Under the pieces are notes generated by a model. The model had not been told where the DNA came from and did no database searches. It saw nothing but the letters and a program-made list of their open reading frames with translations. From Anderseniella sp963759095 (GTDB lineage Bacteria; Pseudomonadota; Alphaproteobacteria; Rhizobiales; Aestuariivirgaceae): DNA of 64,000 nt. The stretch spans positions 20,426 through 84,425 of the forward strand of contig CAVWYF010000025.1 in NCBI GenBank assembly GCA_963759095.1. Reading direction: 5' to 3'. Below, piece by piece: positions 1 through 9,203 of this stretch. The stretch's first letter is position 1; each line of letters starts with the position of its first letter. The translations under genes and the position numbers were made by a program.

Positions 1-7
1 ACTAGAC

Positions 8-26
8 GGCGGCGGGCTCCGCCGCC
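8..26. other. GC-rich perfect stem-loop upstream of the first gene
   Basis: The arms GGCGGCGG and CCGCCGCC pair over 8 bp around the loop GCT. It ends 27 bases before the first start codon. There is no T-run behind it on the + strand, so it is not a classical terminator. It could be the tail of a gene upstream of the window or a leader hairpin of the aminotransferase message. The structure is seen; any function is a guess. Confidence 0.35.
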
Positions 27-53
27 AGCCAGTAAACCAAGGAGTTTCAGGTT

Positions 54-1160
54 ATGATGCGCCCACCCCTTTCATCTCTCGTTGCGGAACTGCCCTCAAC
101 CGTTCCGTTTGTCGGGCCGGAAGCGCAGGAACGAGCTCGTGGAGAAGAATTCAAGGCCCGTATCGGTGCCAATGAAAGTGTGTTTGGTCCATCTGACAAA
201 GTGGTCCAGGCAATGCAGGCGGAAGCAATCGAAGCATGGAAATACTGCGATCCCGAGTGCCATGATCTCAAACAGGCGCTGGCCGCCTGGCATGGCGTGT
301 CACCGGATAATATCCTGATCGGCGAAGGCATTGACGGTCTGTTCGGTGTCACTGCAAGACTTTTCATTGAGCCTGGTGACAAGGTTGCAACATCTGCGGG
401 AGCCTATCCCACTTTCAATTATCAGGTTGCAGGCGCGGGCGGTGACATCGTTACCACGGCCTATGTAGACGATCGTGAAGACCTAGCCTCACTGGTGGCG
501 CTGGCAAAGCGTGAAAATGCGAAAATGATCTATCTGGCAAACCCGGACAATCCCATGGGAACATGGTGGCGGGGTGCCGAGATTGACGCGATGATCAAGG
601 ACCTCCCGGAAGGTGTCGTGCTGTGTCTGGACGAAGCCTATGGCGAATTTGCACCTGCCGGCACAATGCCGGACCTGGATGTACATAATCCGCAGGTTCT
701 GAGGTTTCGTACGTTTTCCAAAGCCTATGGCATGGCGGGTTGCCGGATTGGATACATCATCGGTGAAGCGGAAATCATCAAGGCGTTCGACAAGATCCGC
801 AATCATTTTGGTGTCAACCGGATTGCGCAGGCAGGTGCGCTGGCGGCACTGGCGGACAGTGACTGGCTGGAAGCGGTTGTCATGCGGGTACACAGCGCCC
901 GTGACCGGATTTGCCGGATCGCCCATGACAACGGACTGGAGACGGTGGCCTCTGCGACCAACTTCGTCGCCATCGACTGCGGCCGCGACGGGGTCTTTGC
1001 CAAGGCCGTCATGGAGGGTCTGCTGGCTCAGGGAGTGTTCGTGCGGATGCCGGGGGTGGAACCTCTCAACCGGTGCATTCGCGTATCGGCTGGACGCGAA
1101 GATGATCTGGACTGTTTTGAAGCGGCCTTGCCGGTCGCCCTTGCCGACGCGAGCAGATGA
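54..1160 (+). CDS. HisC-like PLP-dependent aminotransferase
   Basis: A 368-residue fold-type I aminotransferase of the histidinol-phosphate aminotransferase family. Visible hallmarks are ANES near residue 40, NPDNPMG near 165, the Asp/Tyr pair in DEAYGEF near 195, and the PLP-lysine motif SKAYGMAG near 223; an arginine near the C-terminus (RVSAGRE) would bind the substrate carboxylate. The ATG at 54 follows an AAGGAG Shine-Dalgarno at good spacing. The stop overlaps the start of the downstream EamA transporter (ATGA), so the two are co-translated. With no his genes nearby, the substrate may be another amino acid; the paired exporter hints at amino-acid turnover, but this is inference. Length is normal for the family. 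Confidence 0.85.
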   Translation: MMRPPLSSLVAELPSTVPFVGPEAQERARGEEFKARIGANESVFGPSDKVVQAMQAEAIEAWKYCDPECHDLKQALAAWHGVSPDNILIGEGIDGLFGVTARLFIEPGDKVATSAGAYPTFNYQVAGAGGDIVTTAYVDDREDLASLVALAKRENAKMIYLANPDNPMGTWWRGAEIDAMIKDLPEGVVLCLDEAYGEFAPAGTMPDLDVHNPQVLRFRTFSKAYGMAGCRIGYIIGEAEIIKAFDKIRNHFGVNRIAQAGALAALADSDWLEAVVMRVHSARDRICRIAHDNGLETVASATNFVAIDCGRDGVFAKAVMEGLLAQGVFVRMPGVEPLNRCIRVSAGREDDLDCFEAALPVALADASR

Positions 1161-2074
1161 CACCTGCAGACGATGATCGCGCGACGGGAAGCTTTCCGAT
1201 GGCTGTCTTGCTGCTGGTGGCGGGCCTGGCAACTGCCAGCCTGTCCGGCGCGTTCCTGAAACTGATGGCGGCAGAACTGAATGTTGCGGTTATGACTTTC
1301 GGGCGATATGTCGGATATCTGGTGGTGTTGTTGCCGATTGCGGTGTGGCGGTATGGGCGCCAGGTGGTTTTACCGCCTGCGGCACCCACCCAGTTTTTGC
1401 GAGCCACAATGATCCTTGGCGCCACTGTGAGTTTTGTTGTTTCCGTCCGCTACCTGCCCTTGGCCAATGCGGTAGCTATCCTCTACATCTACCCGTTTTT
1501 CGTAGCGTTACTATCGCCGTGGCTGCTGGGGGAGCGTGCCAGCCCGGCCATCTGGTTCGGGGTGGTGTGTGGCTTCATCGGCATCCTGATTGTCATGCGG
1601 CCTGACCTGGGGGTGATCAATGTCGGCACGATTGCAGCAATTGCCACCGGCGGGTTCTACGCGTTTCACATCATTGTCACCCGCAAGCTGGCCAATGCGG
1701 CGCCGGCGCTTGTGTCCAACACTTACATGGCTCTGGTGGCGATCGCGCTGATATCGCCGCTGGCGTGGGCCTGGTGGCAGCCGGTTTCCCTCGACCAGGC
1801 GTCAATACTGTTCGTGATGGGGGCAATTAATGCGGTGTCACACCTGTTGATCATCGGTGCATTTGCCCGCGCATCTGCGCCTGCGCTGGCTCCGTTCAGC
1901 TATACCGAAATTGTTGCGGCGGTTGGTTGGGGGCTGTTGTTTTTTGCCGACATACCCGACGCGATGACCTTCATCGGCATCGCGGTGATTATTGCGTCCG
2001 GTGTCATGGTGTCGCAAAGCGGCAATCTGGGCCGGTTGATCGCCAGGCGGCGCGGCGCAAGTGCCGGCGGGTAG
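1157..2074 (+). CDS. DMT-family transporter with two EamA domains
   Basis: A 305-residue inner-membrane protein made almost entirely of hydrophobic segments (about ten helices) in two tandem EamA halves, roughly residues 15-145 and 158-290. The first half carries LPLANAVAILYIYPFFVALL and the second SAPALAPFSYTEIV, both typical of RhaT/EamA metabolite exporters. The start overlaps the aminotransferase stop by 4 bp, indicating one transcript. The substrate cannot be told from sequence. It ends 6 bases before the convergent enoyl-CoA hydratase gene, leaving no room for a separate terminator. Confidence 0.85.
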   Translation: MTPADDDRATGSFPMAVLLLVAGLATASLSGAFLKLMAAELNVAVMTFGRYVGYLVVLLPIAVWRYGRQVVLPPAAPTQFLRATMILGATVSFVVSVRYLPLANAVAILYIYPFFVALLSPWLLGERASPAIWFGVVCGFIGILIVMRPDLGVINVGTIAAIATGGFYAFHIIVTRKLANAAPALVSNTYMALVAIALISPLAWAWWQPVSLDQASILFVMGAINAVSHLLIIGAFARASAPALAPFSYTEIVAAVGWGLLFFADIPDAMTFIGIAVIIASGVMVSQSGNLGRLIARRRGASAGG

Positions 2075-2080
2075 ACGCTG

Positions 2081-2890
2081 TTAGAACGGTGATTTCGTCG
2101 GAAAATCCGGTTTGCGCTTCTCGCGGATCGAGGACAGTCCTTCCTTCACCTCCGGGCCTGAAAAACCCATGAACTCCAGCGCCAGTGACGCATCGAAGCT
2201 CGGGCCTGCCATGCGCAGCCAGTTATTCAGTGAATGCTTGGTCCAGCGAATGGCTGTCGGTGCGCCCCTGGCGAGTTTGCGGCAAATTTTCAGCGCGGCT
2301 TCGTGGACCTGATCATCGTCAGCGACCTGCGACACCAGACCGATGCGCTCGGCTTCTTCGCCGGCCAGCGGTTCGCACAACATCAGATAGTATTTTGCCT
2401 TGGCCATGCCGATGAGCAGTGGCCAGACGATAGCGGCATGATCGCCGGCGGCGACGCCCAACCTGGTGTGACCATCAATGATGCGTGCCGTGCGGCCTGC
2501 AACGGTGATATCGCACACCATGGCGGCTGCCAGTCCGGCACCAACGCTGACGCCTTCGATCGCGGCAACGGTTGGTTTGGAGCAGTTGATGACATTGTAG
2601 ACAAGATCGCTGGCTTCCTTCCACACCCGGGCACGGACTGCGAAGTCGTTGGTCATGTCTTCGACCAGACCGAGATCACCGCCAGCCGACAGGTTGCCAT
2701 TATCACCGCGCAACAGGACGACATTGGTATCGGGGTCGCGATCTATGTCGCGCCACACCTCTGCCAGTTCACGGTGGCCGCCTGCGTCAAGCGCATTGAG
2801 TTTCTTGGGTGCAGAGAGGATGACCTCGAGAATGCCATCTGCCGGCCGGTTGAACTTCAGGGAGGAATAGTGTGCGTAGCGGTCTGTCAT
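2081..2890 (-). CDS. Enoyl-CoA hydratase/isomerase family protein
   Basis: A crotonase-fold protein of 269 residues. The oxyanion-hole segment NLSAGGDLGLV lies near residue 67 and the second glycine motif EGVSVGAGLA near 111. The position usually holding the catalytic acid in hydratases reads RLGVAAGDHA, so the precise reaction (hydratase, isomerase or other CoA-ester chemistry) is uncertain. The ATG at 2890 is preferred over an upstream in-frame GTG. It stands alone on the - strand, convergent with the transporter and divergent from the broken glutathione transferase, with a short palindrome in the shared upstream region. A role in fatty-acid or aromatic-acid degradation is possible but not shown. 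Confidence 0.8.
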   Translation of the reverse strand: MTDRYAHYSSLKFNRPADGILEVILSAPKKLNALDAGGHRELAEVWRDIDRDPDTNVVLLRGDNGNLSAGGDLGLVEDMTNDFAVRARVWKEASDLVYNVINCSKPTVAAIEGVSVGAGLAAAMVCDITVAGRTARIIDGHTRLGVAAGDHAAIVWPLLIGMAKAKYYLMLCEPLAGEEAERIGLVSQVADDDQVHEAALKICRKLARGAPTAIRWTKHSLNNWLRMAGPSFDASLALEFMGFSGPEVKEGLSSIREKRKPDFPTKSPF

Positions 2891-2897
2891 GGTCACT

Positions 2898-2909
2898 CAA
2901 CAATTGTTG
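2898..2909. promoter_or_regulatory. 12-bp palindrome in a divergent intergenic region
   Basis: CAACAATTGTTG reads the same on both strands and lies just upstream of the enoyl-CoA hydratase start, in the 86-bp gap shared with the divergent glutathione transferase gene. Such a dyad could be an operator for a dimeric repressor. Short palindromes also arise by chance, and no second copy was noticed. Confidence 0.25.
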
Positions 2910-2976
2910 TTTTGATAATGGTATCACTTGTCAGTATGGGACAGCGAACCGGTCTTGAGAAGAAGGTGGATAGTGC

Positions 2977-3926
2977 ATGGGTGTGATGATCGATGGCAAG
3001 TGGCATACGCAGTCTATTGCCGAGCTTGCCGATGGCGGCAGTTTCAAGCGCAGCGAGACCAGCTTTCGCAACTGGGTGACAGCGGATGGCGAGTTTCCCG
3101 CGCAGGCCGGGCGCTATCATCTGTATGTCTCGCTGGCGTGCCCCTGGGCACACCGGACCCTGATCATGCGGGCGTTGAAGGGGCTTGCAGGATCAAATCT
3201 CTGTTTCGGTGGTCAACTGGTTCATGGGTGACGACGGCTGGTCGTTTGACGAACGGCGATGGTGTTGTGGCTGATCCGGTTTTTGCTGCCAGCCATCTGC
3301 GCGATGTCTATGCGTCGGCAAAGCCCGATTACACCGGCCGGGTGACCGTGCCGGTACTGCTTGATACCAAAACAGACAGATCGTCTCGAATGAAAGTGCC
3401 GAAATCATCCGCATGTTCAACTCGGCATTTGACGGGGTCGGCGCTGAACCCGGTGACTATTATCCGGCAGCACTGCGTGAGGAAATCGACACGGTCAATG
3501 CGCGGGTTTATGACACCTTGAACAACGGGGTCTACAAATCCGGTTTTGCCCAGACCCAGACAGGCATACGAGCGGGCTGTGTTGCCGTTGTTCGACACGC
3601 TCGACTGGATGGAAGACATCCTGTCCCGGCAGCACTGGCTGGCGGGCGATCAGTTTACCGAAGCGGACATCAGGGCATTCCTGACGCTGATCCGCTTCGA
3701 CCCGGTGTATCACGGGCACTTCAAGTGCAATCGCGCCCGCATTGTCGACTATCCGAACCTGTGGGCGTACACGCGCGACATCTACCAGAGGCCCGGTGTG
3801 GCCGAAACGGTGGACCTTGGCCATATCCGCAATCACTATTATGCCAGTCATGAGACGGTGAACCCGACCCGGATTGTCGCGGTGGGACCGGTGCTGGACT
3901 ATATGGCACCGCATGGACGCGGGTGA
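2977..3926 (+). pseudogene. Glutathionyl-hydroquinone reductase-type glutathione S-transferase, five frameshifts
   Basis: Read across all three frames, this is one full-length protein of the Xi-class GST family (YqjG/ECM4): an N-terminal catalytic motif SLACPWAHR near 3128-3155, then ISVSVVNWFMGDDGWSF, DPVFAASHLRDVY, the segment NESAEIIRMFNSAFD, and a C-terminal helical part ending near VLDYMAPHG. The frame changes at about 3180 (extra G), 3255 (extra G), 3375 (one base missing), 3560 (one extra base) and one of these joins is ambiguous by a few bases. Protein-level conservation across each break is good, so the damage is either very recent or sequence error. The family reduces glutathionyl-quinones in the cytoplasm using the Cys-Pro-Trp-Ala motif, which is intact here. 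Confidence 0.8.
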
Positions 3927-3930
3927 GGAC

Positions 3931-5601
3931 TCAAGCCTGGTAAGTGATGACACCGTCACAAATGGTGGTTGTGACCTTCATGGTATCAATCGTGCCGGGA
4001 TCCGTGGTTTCGATATTGCCGTCCAGCATGACGATGTCAGCGAGTGATCCCTTCCTGAGAGTTCCTTTGCGGCCTTCACTGAACTCCGCATAGGCACCGC
4101 CGGCGGTGTAACCATGCACGGCCTGATGCAGTGACTGGCGCTGGTCCGGGTGCGACGGGTGCAGTTTTTCCCGCGTCATTGCGGCCTTGATCGACATCAG
4201 CGGGTCAACCGGCGACACCGGCCAGTCACTGGCAAAGCATAGTTGTGCCCCGGCATTGCGCAATGTGTTCCAGGCAAAGGCACGCGCGAGTTTTGCATCA
4301 CCGATTTTCGAACGGGTCGGCTCCATCGGATAGGACCCGGTGCCGAGGGCATGCAGAGGTTGCATGGAGGCGATAACACCGAGTTCGGCAAATCGTTTTA
4401 TGTCAGTTTCATCAATGATTTCAATATGTTCGATACGGTGGCGGCTGTCACGCTTGCCGTTGGTTTGCTGCGCTGCCTGATAACCGTCCAGCGTTCGCCG
4501 CACTGCCGCATCTCCTATGGCATGAACGGCAATCTGAAATCCACGCTTGTCACATTGGGAAGCGATCTCGTTGAATTCCTCAGCACTGAACAAGGGGTCG
4601 CCGGTTGAGGCGGGGTCATCGGGATATCCGTCCAGTACGAAAGCCGTGCCGGAATCCAGGACGCCATCCATGAACAGTTTGACCCTGTTGCACCACAAGT
4701 GACCGCTGCTCCAGGTACGGCGCATGTGGTCTGCTTCTTCAAGGTCAGACAGTTGCTTGTCGTTCTTGTAGTGGAACGGTACTTCTATGCGGCAGTTGAG
4801 GCCGTCGGCCTGATGGATTTCCTGCAGCAGTTCGCACTGGTACAGATTGCCATCCATATTATGCATCGAGGTGATGCCGAGCGAGGCACAATACTCAATG
4901 CCCTGCTGGAGAGTGGCTATGTCTGCGGCGCGTTGTGATTTTGTCGGCGCGGGGACAGGATCGCGCGCGGTGGTGTATCCGAGCGCTTCGCGACCCTGAT
5001 TTTCGGTCAGGGCGATCACCGGCGCGAATGCATCGGTTTCACGCAGTTCTCCGGACGCAGTACCATCTGCCGCCATGACAATTTCACTGCCGGGATTTAT
5101 CTGTCTGCCGTTGAGGATGCCGGCGGCGGTAAGAGCCGATGTGTTTGCCCAGGCCGTGTGAGAGTCCGGTGCCATCATGGCGAACGGCCGGTCAGGGCAG
5201 GCTTCATCCAGCATCTGGCGGGTAATGGGGCCGGAACCCAGTATCGTATAGTGGGCCTGATTGGCGAAGATAACGCCGTCGGGCTGCCGGACACTCCAGT
5301 TCATAACGGCGTTTCGAAGCGCGTCCTTACTGTCGACCCCTGACAGATCGAGGCGGGACAGGGACGCGGCACCGGAAAAAATGTGCAGATGGCTTTCTAT
5401 GAAGCCGGGCAGAACGCTTGCACCACCTGCATCAAGGGTGCGGGTTGCAGGGCCTGCCAGGTTGGCGACATCATCGGTGCTGCCAACGGCTATGACCGCA
5501 TTTCCGGAAATCGCCAGACTCTCAGCCGATGGACACGCGTCATCCATAGTCATGATGCGGGCATTGCGGATGATGAGCTCGGCGTGTGTCATGAGAGTCA
5601 C
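3931..5601 (-). CDS. YtcJ-like metal-dependent amidohydrolase
   Basis: A 556-residue member of the amidohydrolase_3 group. The metal ligands of the TIM barrel are visible as the ESHLHIF motif near residue 68, HAIGDAAV near 360, RIEHIEI near 390 and FASDWPVSP near 462; the C-terminal strand ends with GSLADIVMLDG. Relatives hydrolyse N-substituted amides and formamides, but most are uncharacterised, so no substrate is assigned. The GTG at 5601 overlaps the stop of the upstream aminotransferase (GTGA); an ATG three codons later is an alternative. It is thus in an operon with the class V aminotransferase, suggesting joint use of a nitrogenous compound (inference). Confidence 0.85.
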   Translation of the reverse strand: MTLMTHAELIIRNARIMTMDDACPSAESLAISGNAVIAVGSTDDVANLAGPATRTLDAGGASVLPGFIESHLHIFSGAASLSRLDLSGVDSKDALRNAVMNWSVRQPDGVIFANQAHYTILGSGPITRQMLDEACPDRPFAMMAPDSHTAWANTSALTAAGILNGRQINPGSEIVMAADGTASGELRETDAFAPVIALTENQGREALGYTTARDPVPAPTKSQRAADIATLQQGIEYCASLGITSMHNMDGNLYQCELLQEIHQADGLNCRIEVPFHYKNDKQLSDLEEADHMRRTWSSGHLWCNRVKLFMDGVLDSGTAFVLDGYPDDPASTGDPLFSAEEFNEIASQCDKRGFQIAVHAIGDAAVRRTLDGYQAAQQTNGKRDSRHRIEHIEIIDETDIKRFAELGVIASMQPLHALGTGSYPMEPTRSKIGDAKLARAFAWNTLRNAGAQLCFASDWPVSPVDPLMSIKAAMTREKLHPSHPDQRQSLHQAVHGYTAGGAYAEFSEGRKGTLRKGSLADIVMLDGNIETTDPGTIDTMKVTTTICDGVITYQA

Positions 5602-6779
5602 TTTACATGATTGGCGATATACTCGATGGCCAACTGCACGCCGCCTTGCCCATGCTCGATGCCAAGTGCTGCCATAGCGGTTTCGATTGCCGCAAGTGTA
5701 CCCAGCTGGTTGTAGGCATTGACATGGCCCATGTGGGCAATGCGGATTGCCCTGTCATCGAGCCGGCCGATGCCACGACCTATGGTGACACCGAGATTGT
5801 TTTCGCAATATTCAAGAATACGCGGGCTTGCGCCTTCGGGTGTGAGCATACAGGTGACTGAATTGCTGCGTTCAGTGGGTTCTGACACGGCGAACTCCGC
5901 ATCGCCCTTTGATGTCCAGGTCTGCACGGCCGCCCGGGTGGCGCCTGCCAGCACGGCATGACGATGGATGACGTTGTCGAGGCCTTCGGCGAGCAGCATT
6001 TCGAGCGCCTTGCGAAGCGCGAACACCATCTGCACCGGAGGTGTTCCGGCGTACCACATATAATGGTCTTTGCCGTCCCGAAACGTCCAGTCCCAGTAGT
6101 TGGTGACCAGCCCGGCGGTTTTGTGCGCACGCTTGGCCTTGGCACTGACGGCTGTAAAACTCAGACCCGGCGGTGTCATCAGACCTTTCTGGGCACCTGC
6201 CACGGTTACATCGACACCCCAGCCGTCCATGTCGAATTCCATGCAACCGAGCGAAGCGATTGTGTCGACCATCAGCAGTGCAGGGTGGCCGGTTTCATCC
6301 AGGGCAGCGCGGACGCCCTTAACATCGTTGACAACGCCGGTGGCGGTATCTGCCTGCACCATCAATATCGCCTTGAATTCGTGTGCTGTGTCCGCCGCCA
6401 GCCGGGCCGTGACGGCCTCCAGATCGACGGCTCGGCCGGGCCGCTCGGCGAGCACCTCGGTTTCGATGCCGAGATTGTCGGCATTCTCACCCCACACAAT
6501 CGGGAAAAGTCCTGACTCAAGTACCAGCACCTTGTCACCCTTCGACAGTGTGTTGGTCAGGGCTGCTTCCCACGCGCCGTGACCATTGGCGGCATAGATG
6601 TACATGCTGCCCTTGGTGCGAAAAACCTTTTTCAGGTCTTTCATGCAGGCACGAGATGCGACTTCCGAACTGCCGCCATAAATGTCGACAGAAGCCTGGT
6701 GCAGGGCATTGAGCACCTCATCGGGCATGTTTGTTGGGCCGGGAATGGCGAGGTGCCGATGGCCATTGGCAAGCGTCAT
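5598..6779 (-). CDS. Class V aminotransferase, serine/alanine-glyoxylate type
   Basis: A 393-residue fold-type I enzyme of the serine-glyoxylate / alanine-glyoxylate aminotransferase group. It begins with the family signature HLAIPGPTNMPDEV, contains AANGHGAWEAALTN near residue 63, DTIASLGCMEFDMD near 170 and the PLP-lysine motif AGAQKGLMTPPG near 195, followed by the tail SGxGIGR-like segment IGRGIGRL. The usual reaction makes glycine from glyoxylate, consuming serine or another amino acid. It is the first gene of a two-gene operon with the amidohydrolase. Taurine- or cysteate-type substrates are conceivable given the decarboxylase operon at 12-14.8 kb, but there is no direct evidence. Confidence 0.85.
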   Translation of the reverse strand: MTLANGHRHLAIPGPTNMPDEVLNALHQASVDIYGGSSEVASRACMKDLKKVFRTKGSMYIYAANGHGAWEAALTNTLSKGDKVLVLESGLFPIVWGENADNLGIETEVLAERPGRAVDLEAVTARLAADTAHEFKAILMVQADTATGVVNDVKGVRAALDETGHPALLMVDTIASLGCMEFDMDGWGVDVTVAGAQKGLMTPPGLSFTAVSAKAKRAHKTAGLVTNYWDWTFRDGKDHYMWYAGTPPVQMVFALRKALEMLLAEGLDNVIHRHAVLAGATRAAVQTWTSKGDAEFAVSEPTERSNSVTCMLTPEGASPRILEYCENNLGVTIGRGIGRLDDRAIRIAHMGHVNAYNQLGTLAAIETAMAALGIEHGQGGVQLAIEYIANHVK

Positions 6780-6857
6780 GAAACTGGTCCGTTGCTTGAA
6801 ATTATCACGGGAATAGGTGCTGACACTGTTCCATTGCTTGCGGGCAATGGCAATACG

Positions 6858-7571
6858 TCAGGTGCCCAGATAGCCTTGCAAACCGGGAATGTCTGATGCG
6901 CTGAAAAGAGCATCGACCGGGCGATTGGCGATAACCCGGCCTGCATCGAGAAACGCTGCATGAGTTGCGGCAAACTTTACATCCGCAGGGTCATGCGAGA
7001 CCAGGATGACGGTCATCTTGCGCTGCTTGTGAATGTTGCTGACGAGCCGCAGCATGTCACGTCTCAAGGCAGGGCCAAGTGCTGCAAACGGTTCATCCAG
7101 CAGCAATACCGGCCGGTCGCGGACCAGTGCCCGGGCGATAGCCACCCGCTGGCGTTGTCCGCCTGACAATTCACGGGGCAACCTCTGCCCAAGCCCTGAA
7201 AGCCCGGTTTCCTCCATGGAGGTTGCGACCAGGGCCTTGTCGCCGCCGGACAGGTTCAGGGAGGCAGACACGCCGAGTGCAATGTTGGTGAAGACATCGA
7301 GATGAGCAAACAGGTTGTTGTCCTGAAACACCATTGTAACAGGGCGATCGGCAGGTTCCGTTCCTGTCGCGTCGGTACCATCAAAACATATGCTGCCGGA
7401 AACAGGCTCTTCAAAACCCGCGATCAGATTGATCAGCGTGGTCTTGCCGGACCCTGACGGACCGATAAGACCGGTAAAACTGCCCGCTTCGAAGGTGGTC
7501 GAAAAGTGCAATGGTTCGCCGCCCGGATAGGCGAAATCCACTTCGTTGAGCTGGATGGCGGCGCCGGTCAT
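6858..7571 (-). CDS. thiQ: Thiamine ABC transporter ATP-binding protein
   Basis: A 237-residue ABC ATPase with Walker A GPSGSGKTT near residue 36, signature LSGGQRQRVAIARAL near 134, and Walker B VLLLDEPFAAL near 155. The Q-loop region FQDNNLFAHLDVFTNIALG is typical of ThiQ. It is the last gene of the thiBPQ operon, starting 4 bases after the permease stop. It hydrolyses ATP on the cytoplasmic face to drive uptake of thiamine or thiamine phosphates. The upstream TPP riboswitch should control the whole operon. Confidence 0.92.
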   Translation of the reverse strand: MTGAAIQLNEVDFAYPGGEPLHFSTTFEAGSFTGLIGPSGSGKTTLINLIAGFEEPVSGSICFDGTDATGTEPADRPVTMVFQDNNLFAHLDVFTNIALGVSASLNLSGGDKALVATSMEETGLSGLGQRLPRELSGGQRQRVAIARALVRDRPVLLLDEPFAALGPALRRDMLRLVSNIHKQRKMTVILVSHDPADVKFAATHAAFLDAGRVIANRPVDALFSASDIPGLQGYLGT

Positions 7572-7575
7572 GAGG

Positions 7576-9189
7576 TTAGTTCCTTTGGTATAGTTGCTCG
7601 GCCAGCCAGATCAGACCGAGGCAGAATCCGGCCAGCAACAATGCAATTCCGGCAGCCTCAAAGGACCGATAGCTGCCCATTTTCTGCAGCAGTAGAAGCG
7701 GCAGGGTTACAAAGTCTGCAGAGCCAAACAGGGCTGCTGCTCCCAGGTCCCCGATTGACAGAGCGGCTGCAAAGGCAAACGCCAGCGCGAATGACCGCGT
7801 CAGAACAGGAAAGTCTATCAGGCGCCATCTTTGCAGTCCGGACAGGCCCAGACTGGCACACAGGCGATCCTGAATTTGGGCCTGCCCTACTACGGCGGGC
7901 CTCAAGATGCGCAATGCAAAGGGCAGCGCCATAAGCGCGTTGACGATTGCCACGATGACGGGTGCCGCAGAGTTGGCCAGCCCTGTCCTGTGCAATACCA
8001 CAAACCATCCTGCCCCTATCACGACCGGGGGAACGACCAGGATCAGCGATCCTGACGCCTGCATGCAGGACATTAACGCAGAAGCTGCGCGCGACGGCGC
8101 GCGGCGGCGCATGATGGTGCGCTGTGCTGCAAGCAGGCTCCAGGCCATAACCAGGGCAAGGCTGGCAGCGGAGAGCGCCAGAACGAGCGACGTGGCAAGC
8201 GCGCGCCAGAACACCGATTGCGAAACAATGACACTGAAAGGAGCGGTAACGCCGGACAGCACAATGGCCAGCATTGGCAGTGCTATAAAGGTCAGACCTG
8301 CTGCTATGACGAGCGTATCCATGCGTCTTGATGTGGCCTGGTCCGGGCGCCGGGCCTGTTTTCCGACGCTCGACATCACTGCGAGATCGGTGGCCATGCG
8401 ACCGCCCAGGACGAACAGGCCGGCACACAGGGCAAGCTGCAACGCGGCCAGCAACACGGCGCGTGGCGGGTCAAAGTCAAACCGCAGGGACTGATAGATT
8501 GCGACTTCAAGCGTGGTGGCTTTGGGACCGCCGCCCAATACCAGCACGACGGCAAAGCTGGCTATGCACAACATGAAGACAAGGCTGGCGATGCCGGGCA
8601 GGACGGATCGGATCACCGGCCATTCGATATGGCGAAACACATGCCGGGACGTGAAACTCAACTGGGCGGCAAGGCGCCAGTTTTCCGGTGGAATCTGTTC
8701 CAGCGAGGCAACCAGCAGGCGTGCGGCCAATGCCATGTTGAAAAACACATGGGCAATCAGAATGCCGGCCAGGCCATAGATGTTCAAAGGCCCGGAAAGC
8801 CCTGTGTCCTGCAACACGGTACTTATCCAGCCCTGCCTGCCCCACACTTCGACAATGCCCAGCACGACCACCAATGCCGGAAGCGCCAGGGGCAGAGCGA
8901 GCAGCCGCAAGATGATGTGCCTGCCGGGAAACGATGCCTGGCGCGCCAGTGCTCTTGCCAGCGGGATTGCTGCCAGAACCGACAACAGTGTGGACAATCC
9001 TGCCTGAAGCACAGTGAATTTGGTGATCGACCAGACAAAGCCCAGATAATCAGCACTCAGGTCCGGTATGGCAGGCGCGATAGCAATCAAAGCCAGCATG
9101 GGCGTTGCGACAGCAAGACCGATACAGCTCAATGTCACAAGACCGGCAAGGACGGCCGGCTTTGGTCGCGATGTTGGCAAGGTCTGCAT
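7576..9189 (-). CDS. thiP: Thiamine ABC transporter permease
   Basis: A two-domain inner-membrane permease of about 537 residues with some twelve hydrophobic segments, the normal length for ThiP. Each half has a BPD_transp_1-type EAA loop, e.g. LEQIPPENWRLAAQLSF and CASLGLSGLQRWRLIDFPVL, which docks ThiQ. The ATG at 9189 starts 14 bp after the ThiB stop; an in-frame GTG at 9228 would overlap thiB by 25 bp and is less likely. Gene order B-P-Q matches the enterobacterial thiamine transporter. Confidence 0.9.
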   Translation of the reverse strand: MQTLPTSRPKPAVLAGLVTLSCIGLAVATPMLALIAIAPAIPDLSADYLGFVWSITKFTVLQAGLSTLLSVLAAIPLARALARQASFPGRHIILRLLALPLALPALVVVLGIVEVWGRQGWISTVLQDTGLSGPLNIYGLAGILIAHVFFNMALAARLLVASLEQIPPENWRLAAQLSFTSRHVFRHIEWPVIRSVLPGIASLVFMLCIASFAVVLVLGGGPKATTLEVAIYQSLRFDFDPPRAVLLAALQLALCAGLFVLGGRMATDLAVMSSVGKQARRPDQATSRRMDTLVIAAGLTFIALPMLAIVLSGVTAPFSVIVSQSVFWRALATSLVLALSAASLALVMAWSLLAAQRTIMRRRAPSRAASALMSCMQASGSLILVVPPVVIGAGWFVVLHRTGLANSAAPVIVAIVNALMALPFALRILRPAVVGQAQIQDRLCASLGLSGLQRWRLIDFPVLTRSFALAFAFAAALSIGDLGAAALFGSADFVTLPLLLLQKMGSYRSFEAAGIALLLAGFCLGLIWLAEQLYQRN

Positions 9190-9203
9190 GTCAGGCGATC
9201 TGA